Virus record (IMG/VR): IMGVR_UViG_3300022187_000078
Location: 1-40,459 of that record
DNA from: a virus
Direction: 5' to 3' (one strand)
DNA length: 40,459 nucleotides
Below, one piece after another: positions 24,456 to 30,931 of the stretch (within the stretch, counting starts at the first letter, position 1; every line of letters begins with the position of its first letter). The notes beneath the pieces are model-generated. The model worked only from the letters and a program-made list of their open reading frames with translations. It was not told where the DNA came from and made no database searches. The position numbers and the translations under genes are program-made.

Positions 24456-25043
24456 TCAATTAAAGAGTATGCGGTTGAGGTACCCCCGAGTCTCTTTAGG
24501 GATGTACTCAAACCACTCCCTAGGATCACCGTAGATGTCTACACCGTCCTCCTTAGCTTTCTCAAGGGCTGCTTTCACCCTACCCTCACCAGCATTGTAC
24601 GATGCGTAGATACGTGCGAGGCGGTTCACCTCGGGTATTTCTTGTGGTGGGTTCTTGATCCAGCTGAGCTTAGACAGGGCGTCGATCTTAGCATCGCGCA
24701 TCTGCTTGCTGTGCTCAGGGTTGAAAGGATCCAGTCCTTTTGGAATCAGTCCTCTTTGCTCTAGGTCGGCCTGTGTGGCGGGCATGATCTGAAGCAGTCC
24801 TCTTGCACCTGCAGGGGATACAGCCTCTGGGTTACCCGAACTCTCAGCCATGATTTGCTTCTGAAGCCTCTCAGCTTGAGATGATGTATAGTTGGTGGTG
24901 TCCGACTGCTCTTGTTCAGCCATACGTGCCAACCGAGCATCTAGCCTTGCGTATCCAGTGCTCTCTTTCTTTGGGTCACCCTTCTTGGGATCACCCAACT
25001 CACCACCGAACTGATAGTACCGCTTCTTCTTTAACGACCTCAT
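24456..25043 (-). CDS. Lytic transglycosylase (SLT domain)
   Basis: A 195-residue protein. A basic head MRSLKKKRYYQFGGELGDPK is followed by a linker and, from about residue 55, an SLT fold: catalytic Glu67 in MAESSGN, GARGLLQIMP (79-88), and IYASYNAGEGRVKAALEK near residue 150. It cleaves the glycan strand of peptidoglycan, either at entry as a virion enzyme or at lysis. The absence of a signal peptide and the head tag shared with other late proteins favour a virion-associated enzyme. Its start overlaps the gene upstream (ATGA). Confidence 0.85.
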   Translation of the reverse strand: MRSLKKKRYYQFGGELGDPKKGDPKKESTGYARLDARLARMAEQEQSDTTNYTSSQAERLQKQIMAESSGNPEAVSPAGARGLLQIMPATQADLEQRGLIPKGLDPFNPEHSKQMRDAKIDALSKLSWIKNPPQEIPEVNRLARIYASYNAGEGRVKAALEKAKEDGVDIYGDPREWFEYIPKETRGYLNRILFN

Positions 25044-25501
25044 AGACGACCTCTAAGCCCCTGATCTCTTTGTGACTTCTTGGCGATCAGCTCACCGATG
25101 GCAGCCAGACCAGCCATAGAGGCAACACCTCTTTTGATCTGACCCCTCTCCTTCAATCCCTCATATTCCTCCAACCGCTTCTTGAGTTCCTCGACATCAT
25201 CGGATCTACCAGCCACCATGGCGTTGTCCTTCTCGGCTTTTCTTTGGAATCGGTAGTTTCTCCGTGCTCTCTGGTTTTCGCTGAGTGTACCACCGTCTTC
25301 TTTCAAGAAGCTAGGCATGGCCTCCATGTGAGCTTTGTACTCGCGAATCAAGGCCCCAACCTCAGGTGTGCCCTTGGCAGTTTCAATGGCTTTCTCCAAC
25401 TCGTCTTTCTTGGTGTTGAAGTCCGCTCTCACTCGATTTCTCTGGGCAAGGCTTGAGTCTGGTACTGACCCTCCACCTGAGTATTTTCTAACTGGTTTCA
25501 T
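25040..25501 (-). CDS. Coiled-coil protein with N-terminal GGG tag
   Basis: A 153-residue basic, helical protein (MKPVRKYSGGGSVPDSSLAQ), with a long helix NAMVAGRSDDVEELKKRLEE and a short hydrophobic part VASMAGLAAIGELIAK near the C-terminus that may cross or touch a membrane. It is linked to the transglycosylase by start-stop overlap. It may be an internal virion protein or a lysis accessory such as a holin-like factor; the hydrophobic part is short (about 12 residues), so a holin role is weakly supported. Confidence 0.5.
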   Translation of the reverse strand: MKPVRKYSGGGSVPDSSLAQRNRVRADFNTKKDELEKAIETAKGTPEVGALIREYKAHMEAMPSFLKEDGGTLSENQRARRNYRFQRKAEKDNAMVAGRSDDVEELKKRLEEYEGLKERGQIKRGVASMAGLAAIGELIAKKSQRDQGLRGRL

Positions 25502-25508
25502 ATGGTTG

Positions 25509-26117
25509 TTATTTGACGTTGACCTTTACAGGCATTGGGTTTCTTGATTCATTGATGATGGGGGCATAAGCATCCCTGAGCATCTTGTATGCAGATTGAT
25601 CTACAGGAACTCCTCGCCTCTTCAGATCGAAGTTGAGCTTCACAGGATTGTACTTGTACTTCTCGATGTACTCCTCTCTGTCGAGACCTAAGATCTTTGC
25701 GTTGCGATCAATGCTCTGATCACTTCTGTTGAAGTCGTAGTTGTCACTCACGGTGTACCCAGACTCATCATCACCCTCAAAGCTGAATCTACCCAAGGCG
25801 GTCATTATTCTCCCCTCGGGGGACATCTTGTCTATCTCACTCGGATCCGATCCAGAAGGGTAGTCGTGATAGGTGACGTAGTTCCTCCCATCCTCAGAAG
25901 CCCTCTCAATCAAAGACTTCATCATCTCCTTATCCTCCTCTGTGAAGTCCCGATCACTCAAAGACTCCTGACCCAAAGCAAACTTCAAGAAAGCATTCGC
26001 ATTGGAAGGTAAGATCGGACCCATAGCATCAAGATCCTCCTGACTAGAAAAAGGCCCGCTAAGCAGAGCAGCAAGAATCTTCTTGTAGTTGATTGGGGGC
26101 TCCTTGCTTACTCTCAT
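25509..26117 (-). CDS. Hypothetical protein, first gene of the late block
   Basis: A 202-residue, charged, mainly helical protein (MRVSKEPPINYKKILAALLS). LSDRDFTEEDKEMMKSLIER and IDRNAKILGLDREEYIEKY are helices. No family is recognised. It is the first gene left of the control region and starts four bases after a full Bacteroidota promoter. It has seven bases between it and the next gene. A structural or late-control role cannot be decided from the sequence. Confidence 0.5.
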   Translation of the reverse strand: MRVSKEPPINYKKILAALLSGPFSSQEDLDAMGPILPSNANAFLKFALGQESLSDRDFTEEDKEMMKSLIERASEDGRNYVTYHDYPSGSDPSEIDKMSPEGRIMTALGRFSFEGDDESGYTVSDNYDFNRSDQSIDRNAKILGLDREEYIEKYKYNPVKLNFDLKRRGVPVDQSAYKMLRDAYAPIINESRNPMPVKVNVK

Positions 26118-26121
26118 GAAA

Positions 26122-26151
26122 CAAAGATAATAAGAGACCGATTACCCCAAA
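26122..26151 (-). promoter_or_regulatory. Late-block promoter (TTTG-N18-TATCTTTG)
   Basis: On the minus strand TTTG (26148-26151) and TATCTTTG (26122-26129) are 18 bases apart, a full match to the Bacteroidota -33/-7 promoter. The ATG of 25509-26117 starts four bases after the -7 box, so the mRNA would have almost no leader. Confidence 0.7.
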
Positions 26152-26568
26152 CCGTACACATACATGGTGAGAGGCTTCCCTTAGTCAGGCACCTACCTAA
26201 AGGATATAGGTACCCTCGCGCCATAAACATTAACCGATTCTATCGTGCATACACAAAAAACAGTCTGGAAGCTTAAGCACTTTCTCAATCAGCTTGATAG
26301 TGTAAAGGTATAAACAAAAATCTGAAAAGTCAACCATAAACAATCAGTTTAAGTAAAGCCTCTAAGTTGCTGTATACGAACCGCTTAAATGCTTTTAGGT
26401 GAATATGCTCGATCATGTCAAGGTCCCAGATCACCGAAAAAAAGGATCAGAAATGCTTAGAGTGGGGATTATATGTATCTATACACGCTACGCATTTGAA
26501 TCAGAAACGCACTGAGTGATGGCCCCCCTATAGTCCCCCCACAGAATCCGCCATACATTTCAGCTTTC

Positions 26569-26586
26569 TTAGTATCTAGATACTAA
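26569..26586. repeat. 18-base perfect palindrome, operator-like
   Basis: TTAGTATCTAGATACTAA reads the same on both strands. A dyad of this size in a divergent control region suits a dimeric repressor or activator, such as one of the HTH proteins of this phage. Confidence 0.55.
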
Positions 26587-26744
26587 CAGCATTAACTCCA
26601 ACAGCATCCTTCATCTCTCCCCCGTTGAGACCAATGCATTATGCAACGAGTCTTAGCAGGAGGGAGAACAATCAACCCCCTAGATTCCAAGCCATTACGA
26701 ATTCACCCTAAGAGGGTGGACACATCCAACCCCAAACAGAACCA

Positions 26745-26779
26745 CTAATACAAATAGAATCTTATTCTATTAGTATTAG
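26745..26779. repeat. Hairpin with 16-bp arms
   Basis: The arms CTAATACAAATAGAAT (26745-26760) and ATTCTATTAGTATTAG (26764-26779) pair with one mismatch around a three-base loop. It is not followed by a T-run, so it is unlikely to be a standard terminator. It could be an operator or an RNA element. Confidence 0.6.
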
Positions 26780-26843
26780 AATACTCAACAGAAACTTGCA
26801 AATCGGTCTTGGCGGAGCGGCGTACCTAGGCCGTACTGATGCG

Positions 26844-26906
26844 AGTCAACTGGTTGACTTTCACGTTGGTACCGAGGCCAGTTCAACCTCTACTACAAGG
26901 TAGTAG
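26844..26906. repeat. Two small hairpins in tandem
   Basis: AGTCAAC/GTTGACT (26844-26850, 26853-26859) and CTACTAC/GTAGTAG (26890-26896, 26900-26906) form adjacent stems. Around them CCAG/CTGG and GGCC/GGCC segments could close outer stems, so 26820-26915 may fold into one branched structure. Confidence 0.45.
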
Positions 26907-26923
26907 GCTGGGGGCCGAAAACT

Positions 26924-26982
26924 TATATAGCGTTATAAGAAAGAACGAAGTCAGAATGACTTCTTTCTTATAACTCTATATA
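26924..26982. repeat. Long hairpin just before the first early gene
   Basis: Arms TATATAG-c-GTTATAAGAAAG and CTTTCTTATAAC-t-CTATATA pair, with an extra AACG in the left arm before AAGTCA/TGACTT and a GAA loop. It ends 11 bases before ATG 26994. It would form in the leader of the early mRNA or as a cruciform. Confidence 0.65.
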
Positions 26983-26993
26983 ATATCCAAATC

Positions 26994-27461
26994 ATGGACA
27001 ACTTCAATTTCAACCCCTGTCTCAAGGCCGTCAACAAGGTTCAGTTCCGTCCCACGGAGTACAGAAAAGCCCAAGCCCTTGAATTGCTTTGGGAAGCAAT
27101 CGAGTATGTGGAGAGCCTCGAATCTCCAACCCCGAAGTCCAAGGAAGACACGCCTAAGCCTCAAAGAAAGGCTTCACCTAAGCGTTCCAAGGTGAAGGTG
27201 AAGAAAGCCACCCCATCCCAGAGGGTTGCTGACCGACAGGAACGTCAATTCCACGGCAAGGCTGACTCACCTGTGAAGCCTCAAAAGAAGGCTCGCAAGG
27301 CTTCGGTGGCTAAGGCTCGGAAGTCGGCTCTTCAGGTAAGCGAAGCAACGGGGGCTGCGGCCCGAGCAAAGGCGAAGCAATTGGCCTCTGCAAAGGCTGA
27401 AGCCAAGGAATTGCAGAAGCAGTTGGAGGCAACCATGGAGAAGCTTGCTTCTCTCCTCTGA
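26994..27461 (+). CDS. Basic Lys/Ala-rich protein, first early gene
   Basis: A 155-residue protein. Residues 1-42 are a conserved-looking head (PTEYRKAQALELLWEAIEYV). Residues about 45-105 are Lys/Pro/Ser-rich and resemble histone-H1-type tails (KVKVKKATPSQRVADRQERQ). Residues 105-155 are an Ala/Lys/Glu helix with coiled-coil heptads (AKAKQLASAKAEAKELQKQL). It probably binds nucleic acid and may act as an early host-takeover protein. The function is not recognised. It follows the long leader hairpin. Confidence 0.55.
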   Translation: MDNFNFNPCLKAVNKVQFRPTEYRKAQALELLWEAIEYVESLESPTPKSKEDTPKPQRKASPKRSKVKVKKATPSQRVADRQERQFHGKADSPVKPQKKARKASVAKARKSALQVSEATGAAARAKAKQLASAKAEAKELQKQLEATMEKLASLL

Positions 27462-27483
27462 ACTCAAACGACCTTATTACTCA

Positions 27484-27529
27484 CTCTTAGTACACACTCT
27501 CTTCAGTTATGAAGAGTGTGTACTTAGAG
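27484..27529 (+). repeat. Dispersed hairpin repeat, copy 1
   Basis: CTCTTAGTACACACTCTCTTCA and its near-complement after a four-base loop (GTTA) pair over about 19 bases, with a two-base bulge and one A/T mismatch. The same element occurs again 1,020 bases on. It lies in a 94-base gap between genes and is not followed by T residues. Confidence 0.8.
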
Positions 27530-27555
27530 AGAGTTAAACCTTAAATCCCAAATCA

Positions 27556-27711
27556 ATGAATTTCAAGCATTCCCTCATCATGCGGTTAATCGATGAAATC
27601 GAAGGCATACTCGAAGCCAATGGATTCAACTCAGGCCTACCTGAAAATGAAGACCTATACGAGATTCAAATGGACTTGATTGCTCAGTCCGTCCTAATGG
27701 AAATCCGCTAA
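27556..27711 (+). CDS. Small acidic protein, 51 residues
   Basis: The ORF encodes MNFKHSLIMRLIDEIEGILE and ends AQSVLMEIR. It is helical and acidic, with no known family. An A/T-rich CAAATCA precedes the ATG, like other early genes here. It lies between the hairpin repeat and the next small gene, nine bases before it. Confidence 0.55.
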   Translation: MNFKHSLIMRLIDEIEGILEANGFNSGLPENEDLYEIQMDLIAQSVLMEIR

Positions 27712-27720
27712 CCCCAAATC

Positions 27721-27891
27721 ATGAATCGGTACAAGTACTCCGACGTGCTCGGAATCCAAACTCACCTATACGCTCCAGAATTGAACGTGTTGGTGTTCAA
27801 GAACTTCGATGAGTTCCCATGTCCTCAAATCGTGGAGCCAAGAAAGGCATACGATTACTACGTAAAGAAATCTCAAACCCGTCACAAATGA
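27721..27891 (+). CDS. Small protein, 56 residues
   Basis: The ORF encodes MNRYKYSDVLGIQTHLYAPE and ends SQTRHK. It is aromatic-rich and basic at its C-terminus. Its TGA overlaps the ATG of the next gene (ATGA), so the two are coupled. The function is unknown. Confidence 0.55.
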   Translation: MNRYKYSDVLGIQTHLYAPELNVLVFKNFDEFPCPQIVEPRKAYDYYVKKSQTRHK

Positions 27892-28493
27892 AGAATCTTT
27901 CAGACATCAAAGTTCGCAAGGCTATGCGTTCCAACCTCCGTACGTGGTGGAATGAGGCAACCGAATTGGAACGTGAAGCGGGAGTCATTTGGTACTCCGA
28001 GGCTCAGGCCTTCGCCAAAGAGTTGTCAGTGCGTTTCAACGTGTCCCGTGAAGTGGCGGCAGGAGTCATCTCAGCCCTTTCTCCGAACAACAAGTGGGAA
28101 CGCAACAAAATCGATGCCGTTGCAGTGTTCGAGGCAGTTCAGGCAGGCGTTCCAATGGATCGTGTGAAGGTGTGTACCTACAATTCCAACAAGGAAAAAG
28201 CCTTCGAGATTGCCAAGGGCAACCAATCCATCCTGAAGCAGTCCCCCAAGACGTATGCCTTTGCAAGGAATGTGGGAGAGATGGACGAGGCCTTCGTCAC
28301 CATCGACAAGTGGCACCTTCGGGCTTGCCAAACCATCTCCAAGAAGCCCAAGGCATGCAAGGAATCGTGCACCGCGAAGCAGTACCGCCTACTGCAGGAC
28401 GACTGCCTGAAGGTAGCCGCAGAGTACGGGGTCAGTGGCCACGTCTTCCAAGCCACCATTTGGACCACCATCCGAAACCGCTGGATGGCCTGA
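27888..28493 (+). CDS. Conserved phage protein with ALSP motif (DUF7178-like)
   Basis: A 201-residue protein from ATG 27888, chosen over a longer ORF because the start overlaps the upstream stop. VIWYSEAQAFAKELSVRFNV, VAAGVISALSPNNKWERNK and the later TYNSNKEKAFEIAKGNQSIL, AFVTIDKWHLRACQ follow a family I know from many phages (GVIAALSPxxxWxxN, then VTxDxHxxR). It is all-helical and could be a DNA-binding or helix-hairpin-helix protein, but no biochemical role is established to my knowledge. Two hairpin repeats flank the three-gene group. Confidence 0.65.
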   Translation: MKNLSDIKVRKAMRSNLRTWWNEATELEREAGVIWYSEAQAFAKELSVRFNVSREVAAGVISALSPNNKWERNKIDAVAVFEAVQAGVPMDRVKVCTYNSNKEKAFEIAKGNQSILKQSPKTYAFARNVGEMDEAFVTIDKWHLRACQTISKKPKACKESCTAKQYRLLQDDCLKVAAEYGVSGHVFQATIWTTIRNRWMA

Positions 28494-28503
28494 CCATTAG
28501 TAT

Positions 28504-28549
28504 CTCTTAGTACACACTCTCTTCATTTGTGAAGAGTGTGTACTTAGAG
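28504..28549 (+). repeat. Dispersed hairpin repeat, copy 2
   Basis: The second copy of the element at 27484-27529. Stem and bulge are the same; the loop is TTTG instead of GTTA. It sits 10 bases after the stop of the ALSP-motif gene. Confidence 0.8.
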
Positions 28550-28590
28550 AAACTTAAAGACGAAATTCACCACCACAAAATTCAATCATC

Positions 28591-28878
28591 ATGCAGAACA
28601 GCACACCACAATTCCGAGTGTTCAAGGTCAAGTTCCTTGGGCCTACCAATCACAAAGGTGCACGAATCGGTATCTCAGAACCGCGTGCCAAGAACCTCGA
28701 GGGAATCAAGTCCCGCAAGGTCGTCTCCTACGACTACGCCATTGGAAACATCGTGTCTCAGGGAGTGAAGGAACTTGAGGATATGGGCTTCAACGTCACG
28801 GGGTACGGAGCAATCGACGAAGATTCATACATCATCATGTGTGACAATTGGGGCGAAGATTTTGTTGAAATCAAATGA
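28591..28878 (+). CDS. Conserved small early protein
   Basis: A 95-residue protein (MQNSTPQFRVFKVKFLGPTN). FKVKFLGPTNHKGARIGISE and SYDYAIGNIVSQGVKELEDM, then YIIMCDNWGEDFVEIK suggest a small alpha/beta domain known among phages as hypothetical. The stop overlaps the start of the next gene. The function is unknown. Confidence 0.55.
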   Translation: MQNSTPQFRVFKVKFLGPTNHKGARIGISEPRAKNLEGIKSRKVVSYDYAIGNIVSQGVKELEDMGFNVTGYGAIDEDSYIIMCDNWGEDFVEIK

Positions 28879-29024
28879 AACGCACCCTTAAATTCGTGAC
28901 ATGGGAAGGGAAGCTATGGTACGTAACCCGTGAGTTCTCCGACCAACGACACCTAGACAATTACGCCGCATACATGAAGCGGAACAAGCGAATGACACTT
29001 GACGAAGTGTACGAAACTCACTGA
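28875..29024 (+). CDS. Small basic protein, 49 residues
   Basis: The ORF encodes MKRTLKFVTWEGKLWYVTRE and ends LDEVYETH. It contains two Trp and a helix NYAAYMKRNKRMTLDEVYE. The ATGA overlap with the gene before it and a short gap after support it. The function is unknown. Confidence 0.6.
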   Translation: MKRTLKFVTWEGKLWYVTREFSDQRHLDNYAAYMKRNKRMTLDEVYETH

Positions 29025-29049
29025 AAATCAACGAATTAAATCAAATCAA

Positions 29050-29385
29050 ATGGCAACACGAGCAACCATCATTGTGGAGGGACAGCCCTCCGTGAAAGCA
29101 TACAAGCACTGGGACGGGTACGAAGAAGCGACCCTGCCTTGGCTTGAGGAGTTCAACAAGACCTTCACAGATGCACGGGGCGACGACCCTGACTACAAAC
29201 TTGCCCAACTCCTGCGGTCAAGCGCATTCGAAGCAGAGAAGTACAATCTCGACGCATCGAGAGCCACAGGTTGGGGTGTCGTCCCCATCGACGCAGATAT
29301 GTGGGAGGAGTACGAGTATCACCTCCATGCAGACGGAAGCGTGTCCGTCAAGACAGGCAAAGACATCGAACGCAAAGCAAACTGA
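29050..29385 (+). CDS. Conserved phage protein (MATRATI... HWDGY family)
   Basis: A 111-residue protein from the inner ATG 29050, chosen because MATRATIIVEG is the usual start of this family. KAYKHWDGYEEATLPWLEEF is the typical core: the (Y/C)xHWDGY motif is found in small proteins of many phages and plasmids, function unknown. DGSVSVKTGKDIERKAN closes the protein. It is probably a small alpha/beta domain. Confidence 0.65.
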   Translation: MATRATIIVEGQPSVKAYKHWDGYEEATLPWLEEFNKTFTDARGDDPDYKLAQLLRSSAFEAEKYNLDASRATGWGVVPIDADMWEEYEYHLHADGSVSVKTGKDIERKAN

Positions 29386-29386
29386 C

Positions 29387-29719
29387 ATGAAGTACGCAAG
29401 ACAATGCTCCGTCACAGGAGAAGGCATGAACAATGGATGGGTCTTTGGAGATGGTGTGTTCTACGCCAAGTACGAGAAAGACGCCTTGGCTGAATGCCGC
29501 AAAGACAGGGACGCTATCCTACGAGACATTGACACACTGACGTCAGAGGACATACAAGACCCCACATCGTGGTGGGAGTTTGCGTATGCGAGAGGCAGGG
29601 CCATGCAGGGCGCGGAAGATGACCATGACCTGATGACCATCGCGTTCCAGACGGACTACGCATACTACACGTCGTGGGAGGACCAAGACGACTACCAATT
29701 TGAAACTCAAGAATTATGA
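29387..29719 (+). CDS. Acidic hypothetical protein
   Basis: A 110-residue protein from ATG 29387, one base after the preceding stop. CSVTGEGMNNGWVFGDGVFY and AYYTSWEDQDDYQFETQEL give a pattern I have seen in phage proteins of unknown role. The protein is very acidic, and its stop overlaps the next start (ATGA). Confidence 0.6.
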   Translation: MKYARQCSVTGEGMNNGWVFGDGVFYAKYEKDALAECRKDRDAILRDIDTLTSEDIQDPTSWWEFAYARGRAMQGAEDDHDLMTIAFQTDYAYYTSWEDQDDYQFETQEL

Positions 29720-29940
29720 CTATCGAATCACATACAGACCTCGAAATCCGCGCTGACATCAGCGATTGCTTCAACAAGGGTAGCCTCGACGACTACCGAC
29801 CAAGTGCGTACCAACTGCTCGTAAAGTATCTACGTCGGACTCACGGGTTCACAGACGATCATATTGACGAGGTAGTGGACCGACTCGAAGAGCAGGTAGC
29901 AGAACACATCATTGAAATCATCGAATCCAAGCAAGCATGA
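29716..29940 (+). CDS. Small acidic helical protein
   Basis: A 74-residue protein (MTIESHTDLEIRADISDCFN), with AYQLLVKYLRRTHGFTDDHI and a C-terminal helix. No family is recognised. It overlaps both neighbours by ATGA, showing a translationally coupled run. Confidence 0.55.
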   Translation: MTIESHTDLEIRADISDCFNKGSLDDYRPSAYQLLVKYLRRTHGFTDDHIDEVVDRLEEQVAEHIIEIIESKQA

Positions 29941-30164
29941 CTAAATCAAACTTCCCCACCCTCGGCTCAGCCGTCCTGCACCTTAGCGGATATCACCACG
30001 GCGAGTTCCTCGACCGCTTGAACGTAGTCGCACGTCACGACCCAGAGTGGGTGCGCAACATCGCTGACATCATGATGGCGTTCGATTGGCAGAGCGAAGA
30101 GGAGAAAAAAATGATGCTCAAGTGGTCACTCAGGGAAAAATTCACACAAGCAGTAAACGCATGA
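29937..30164 (+). CDS. Small hypothetical protein
   Basis: A 75-residue protein (MTKSNFPTLGSAVLHLSGYH), with a helix pair around FLDRLNVVARHDPEWVRNIA and a basic end. The family is unknown. The start and stop overlap the neighbours. Confidence 0.5.
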   Translation: MTKSNFPTLGSAVLHLSGYHHGEFLDRLNVVARHDPEWVRNIADIMMAFDWQSEEEKKMMLKWSLREKFTQAVNA

Positions 30165-30343
30165 ACAAGTCCACACTACAAGATTGCCTCGCCATGTTCG
30201 AGCGGCTCGACATCCACGCTGAAATCGAAGACGGGGCCATCCTCGTCCAGACCATCAACCCAGACGTGTACGTGCAAATCTCCAAGCAGGAAGTCATTTG
30301 GCGAGCAGACCAGTACCTCGAACATCAAAAACAAGAATCATGA
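30161..30343 (+). CDS. Small hypothetical protein, 60 residues
   Basis: The protein starts MNKSTLQDCLAMFERLDIHA. The inner ATG 30161 is chosen, because it overlaps the preceding stop. AEIEDGAILVQTINPDVYVQ suggests a small alpha/beta fold. It shares length and plan with the next gene (helix, then strand pair, then ISKQEVIWRAD against IHPEEIIFWES), so the two may be an old duplication. Confidence 0.5.
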   Translation: MNKSTLQDCLAMFERLDIHAEIEDGAILVQTINPDVYVQISKQEVIWRADQYLEHQKQES

Positions 30344-30552
30344 CACAAGAACAATGCGAACGCGCCGTCAAGGCACTACATGACGAAGGCTTCACTGCAT
30401 CTTACATCCAAGGAGCACCTGACGACCACGGAGTGTGGATTGACATGGTGTGGAACGACGACATGAAGGATGCCTTCAACTTCCGAATCCACCCTGAAGA
30501 AATCATCTTTTGGGAGTCCCATATCACCATCACACAACAGCAAAATGATTGA
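30340..30552 (+). CDS. Small hypothetical protein, 70 residues
   Basis: The protein starts MTQEQCERAVKALHDEGFTA and has GAPDDHGVWIDMVWNDDMKD and HPEEIIFWESHITITQQQND. It matches the plan of the preceding gene. ATGA overlap at the start; the stop overlaps the next gene. Confidence 0.5.
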   Translation: MTQEQCERAVKALHDEGFTASYIQGAPDDHGVWIDMVWNDDMKDAFNFRIHPEEIIFWESHITITQQQND

Positions 30553-30703
30553 ACAACACACATTGGACCGCCTCCGTGAACGTCAGAAGTTTTCGGGTGG
30601 CTTCGAGACAAGCCTCATCGAAACCTACCTCAAGGCAGACGGAAACAACAAGCGTATACTCGAAGAGGCCTTCAGGGGCACAATGTTTGACCTGACGGAC
30701 TAA
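30545..30703 (+). CDS. Small helical protein, 52 residues
   Basis: The ORF encodes MIEQHTLDRLRERQKFSGGF and ends GTMFDLTD. TSLIETYLKADGNNKRILEE forms a helix-turn-helix-like pair, in the manner of short Fis-like segments, but too short to call. It overlaps the preceding gene by eight bases and is followed by the untranslated stretch with tRNA-like folds. Confidence 0.5.
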   Translation: MIEQHTLDRLRERQKFSGGFETSLIETYLKADGNNKRILEEAFRGTMFDLTD

Positions 30704-30712
30704 CGTATGAAA

Positions 30713-30775
30713 AAGGGAGCGCAGTCGGTGCGTACATCTACGGATGGCAGTTGTGTTCGAATCCCAACCTCCCTT
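30713..30775 (+). ncRNA. tRNA-like fold with a tetraloop instead of an anticodon loop
   Basis: The acceptor AAGGGAG/CTCCCTT pairs perfectly (7 bp). The D arm is CGC-AGTCGGT-GCG with the GG of a real D-loop. The T arm TTGTG-TTCGAAT-CCCAA has a canonical loop and one mismatch. At the anticodon position is CATC-TACG-GATG, a C(UNCG)G tetraloop with no anticodon. No base lies between acceptor and D stem. It cannot decode, so it is either a decayed tRNA or a tRNA mimic. Confidence 0.5.
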
Positions 30776-30931
30776 CCTTACCGCCCCGAATGATTTGAGT
30801 CTCTACCCTGTCTGGTGAGGTGGGGCAACCTGTCATGTAAGTGATTAAACTGGGTTTCGGCGGCGGCATGTTTGCATGAAAGTCCCCATTAAGGTTGTCA
30901 ACGACTGACGGCTCGGAAAGACGAGCACTAT

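Larger units (their letters stand above)
26118..26993. other. Divergent gene-free control region
   Basis: 876 bases without a credible ORF separate the leftward late and rightward early blocks. It contains the late promoter at 26122-26151, an 18-base palindrome at 26569-26586, and four hairpins between 26745 and 26982. No repeated iterons were seen. It probably carries the early promoters and may hold the replication origin; neither is proved by sequence alone. Between 26220 and 26560 I saw no clear element. Confidence 0.7.

Noticed and set aside
27484-27529. Hairpin as a rho-independent terminator
   Set aside because: No T-run follows on either strand and the second copy has the same lack.
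30708-30794. 28-codon ORF starting ATGAAAAAGGGAGC
   Set aside because: It covers the tRNA-like fold, whose paired stems and TTCGAAT loop explain the sequence better.
30776-30931. Group I intron between the two tRNA-like folds
   Set aside because: A CAACGACTGACGG segment looks like a P3/P7 strand, but no matching S element or P1 guide could be found by eye; kept only as an option for a covariance search.
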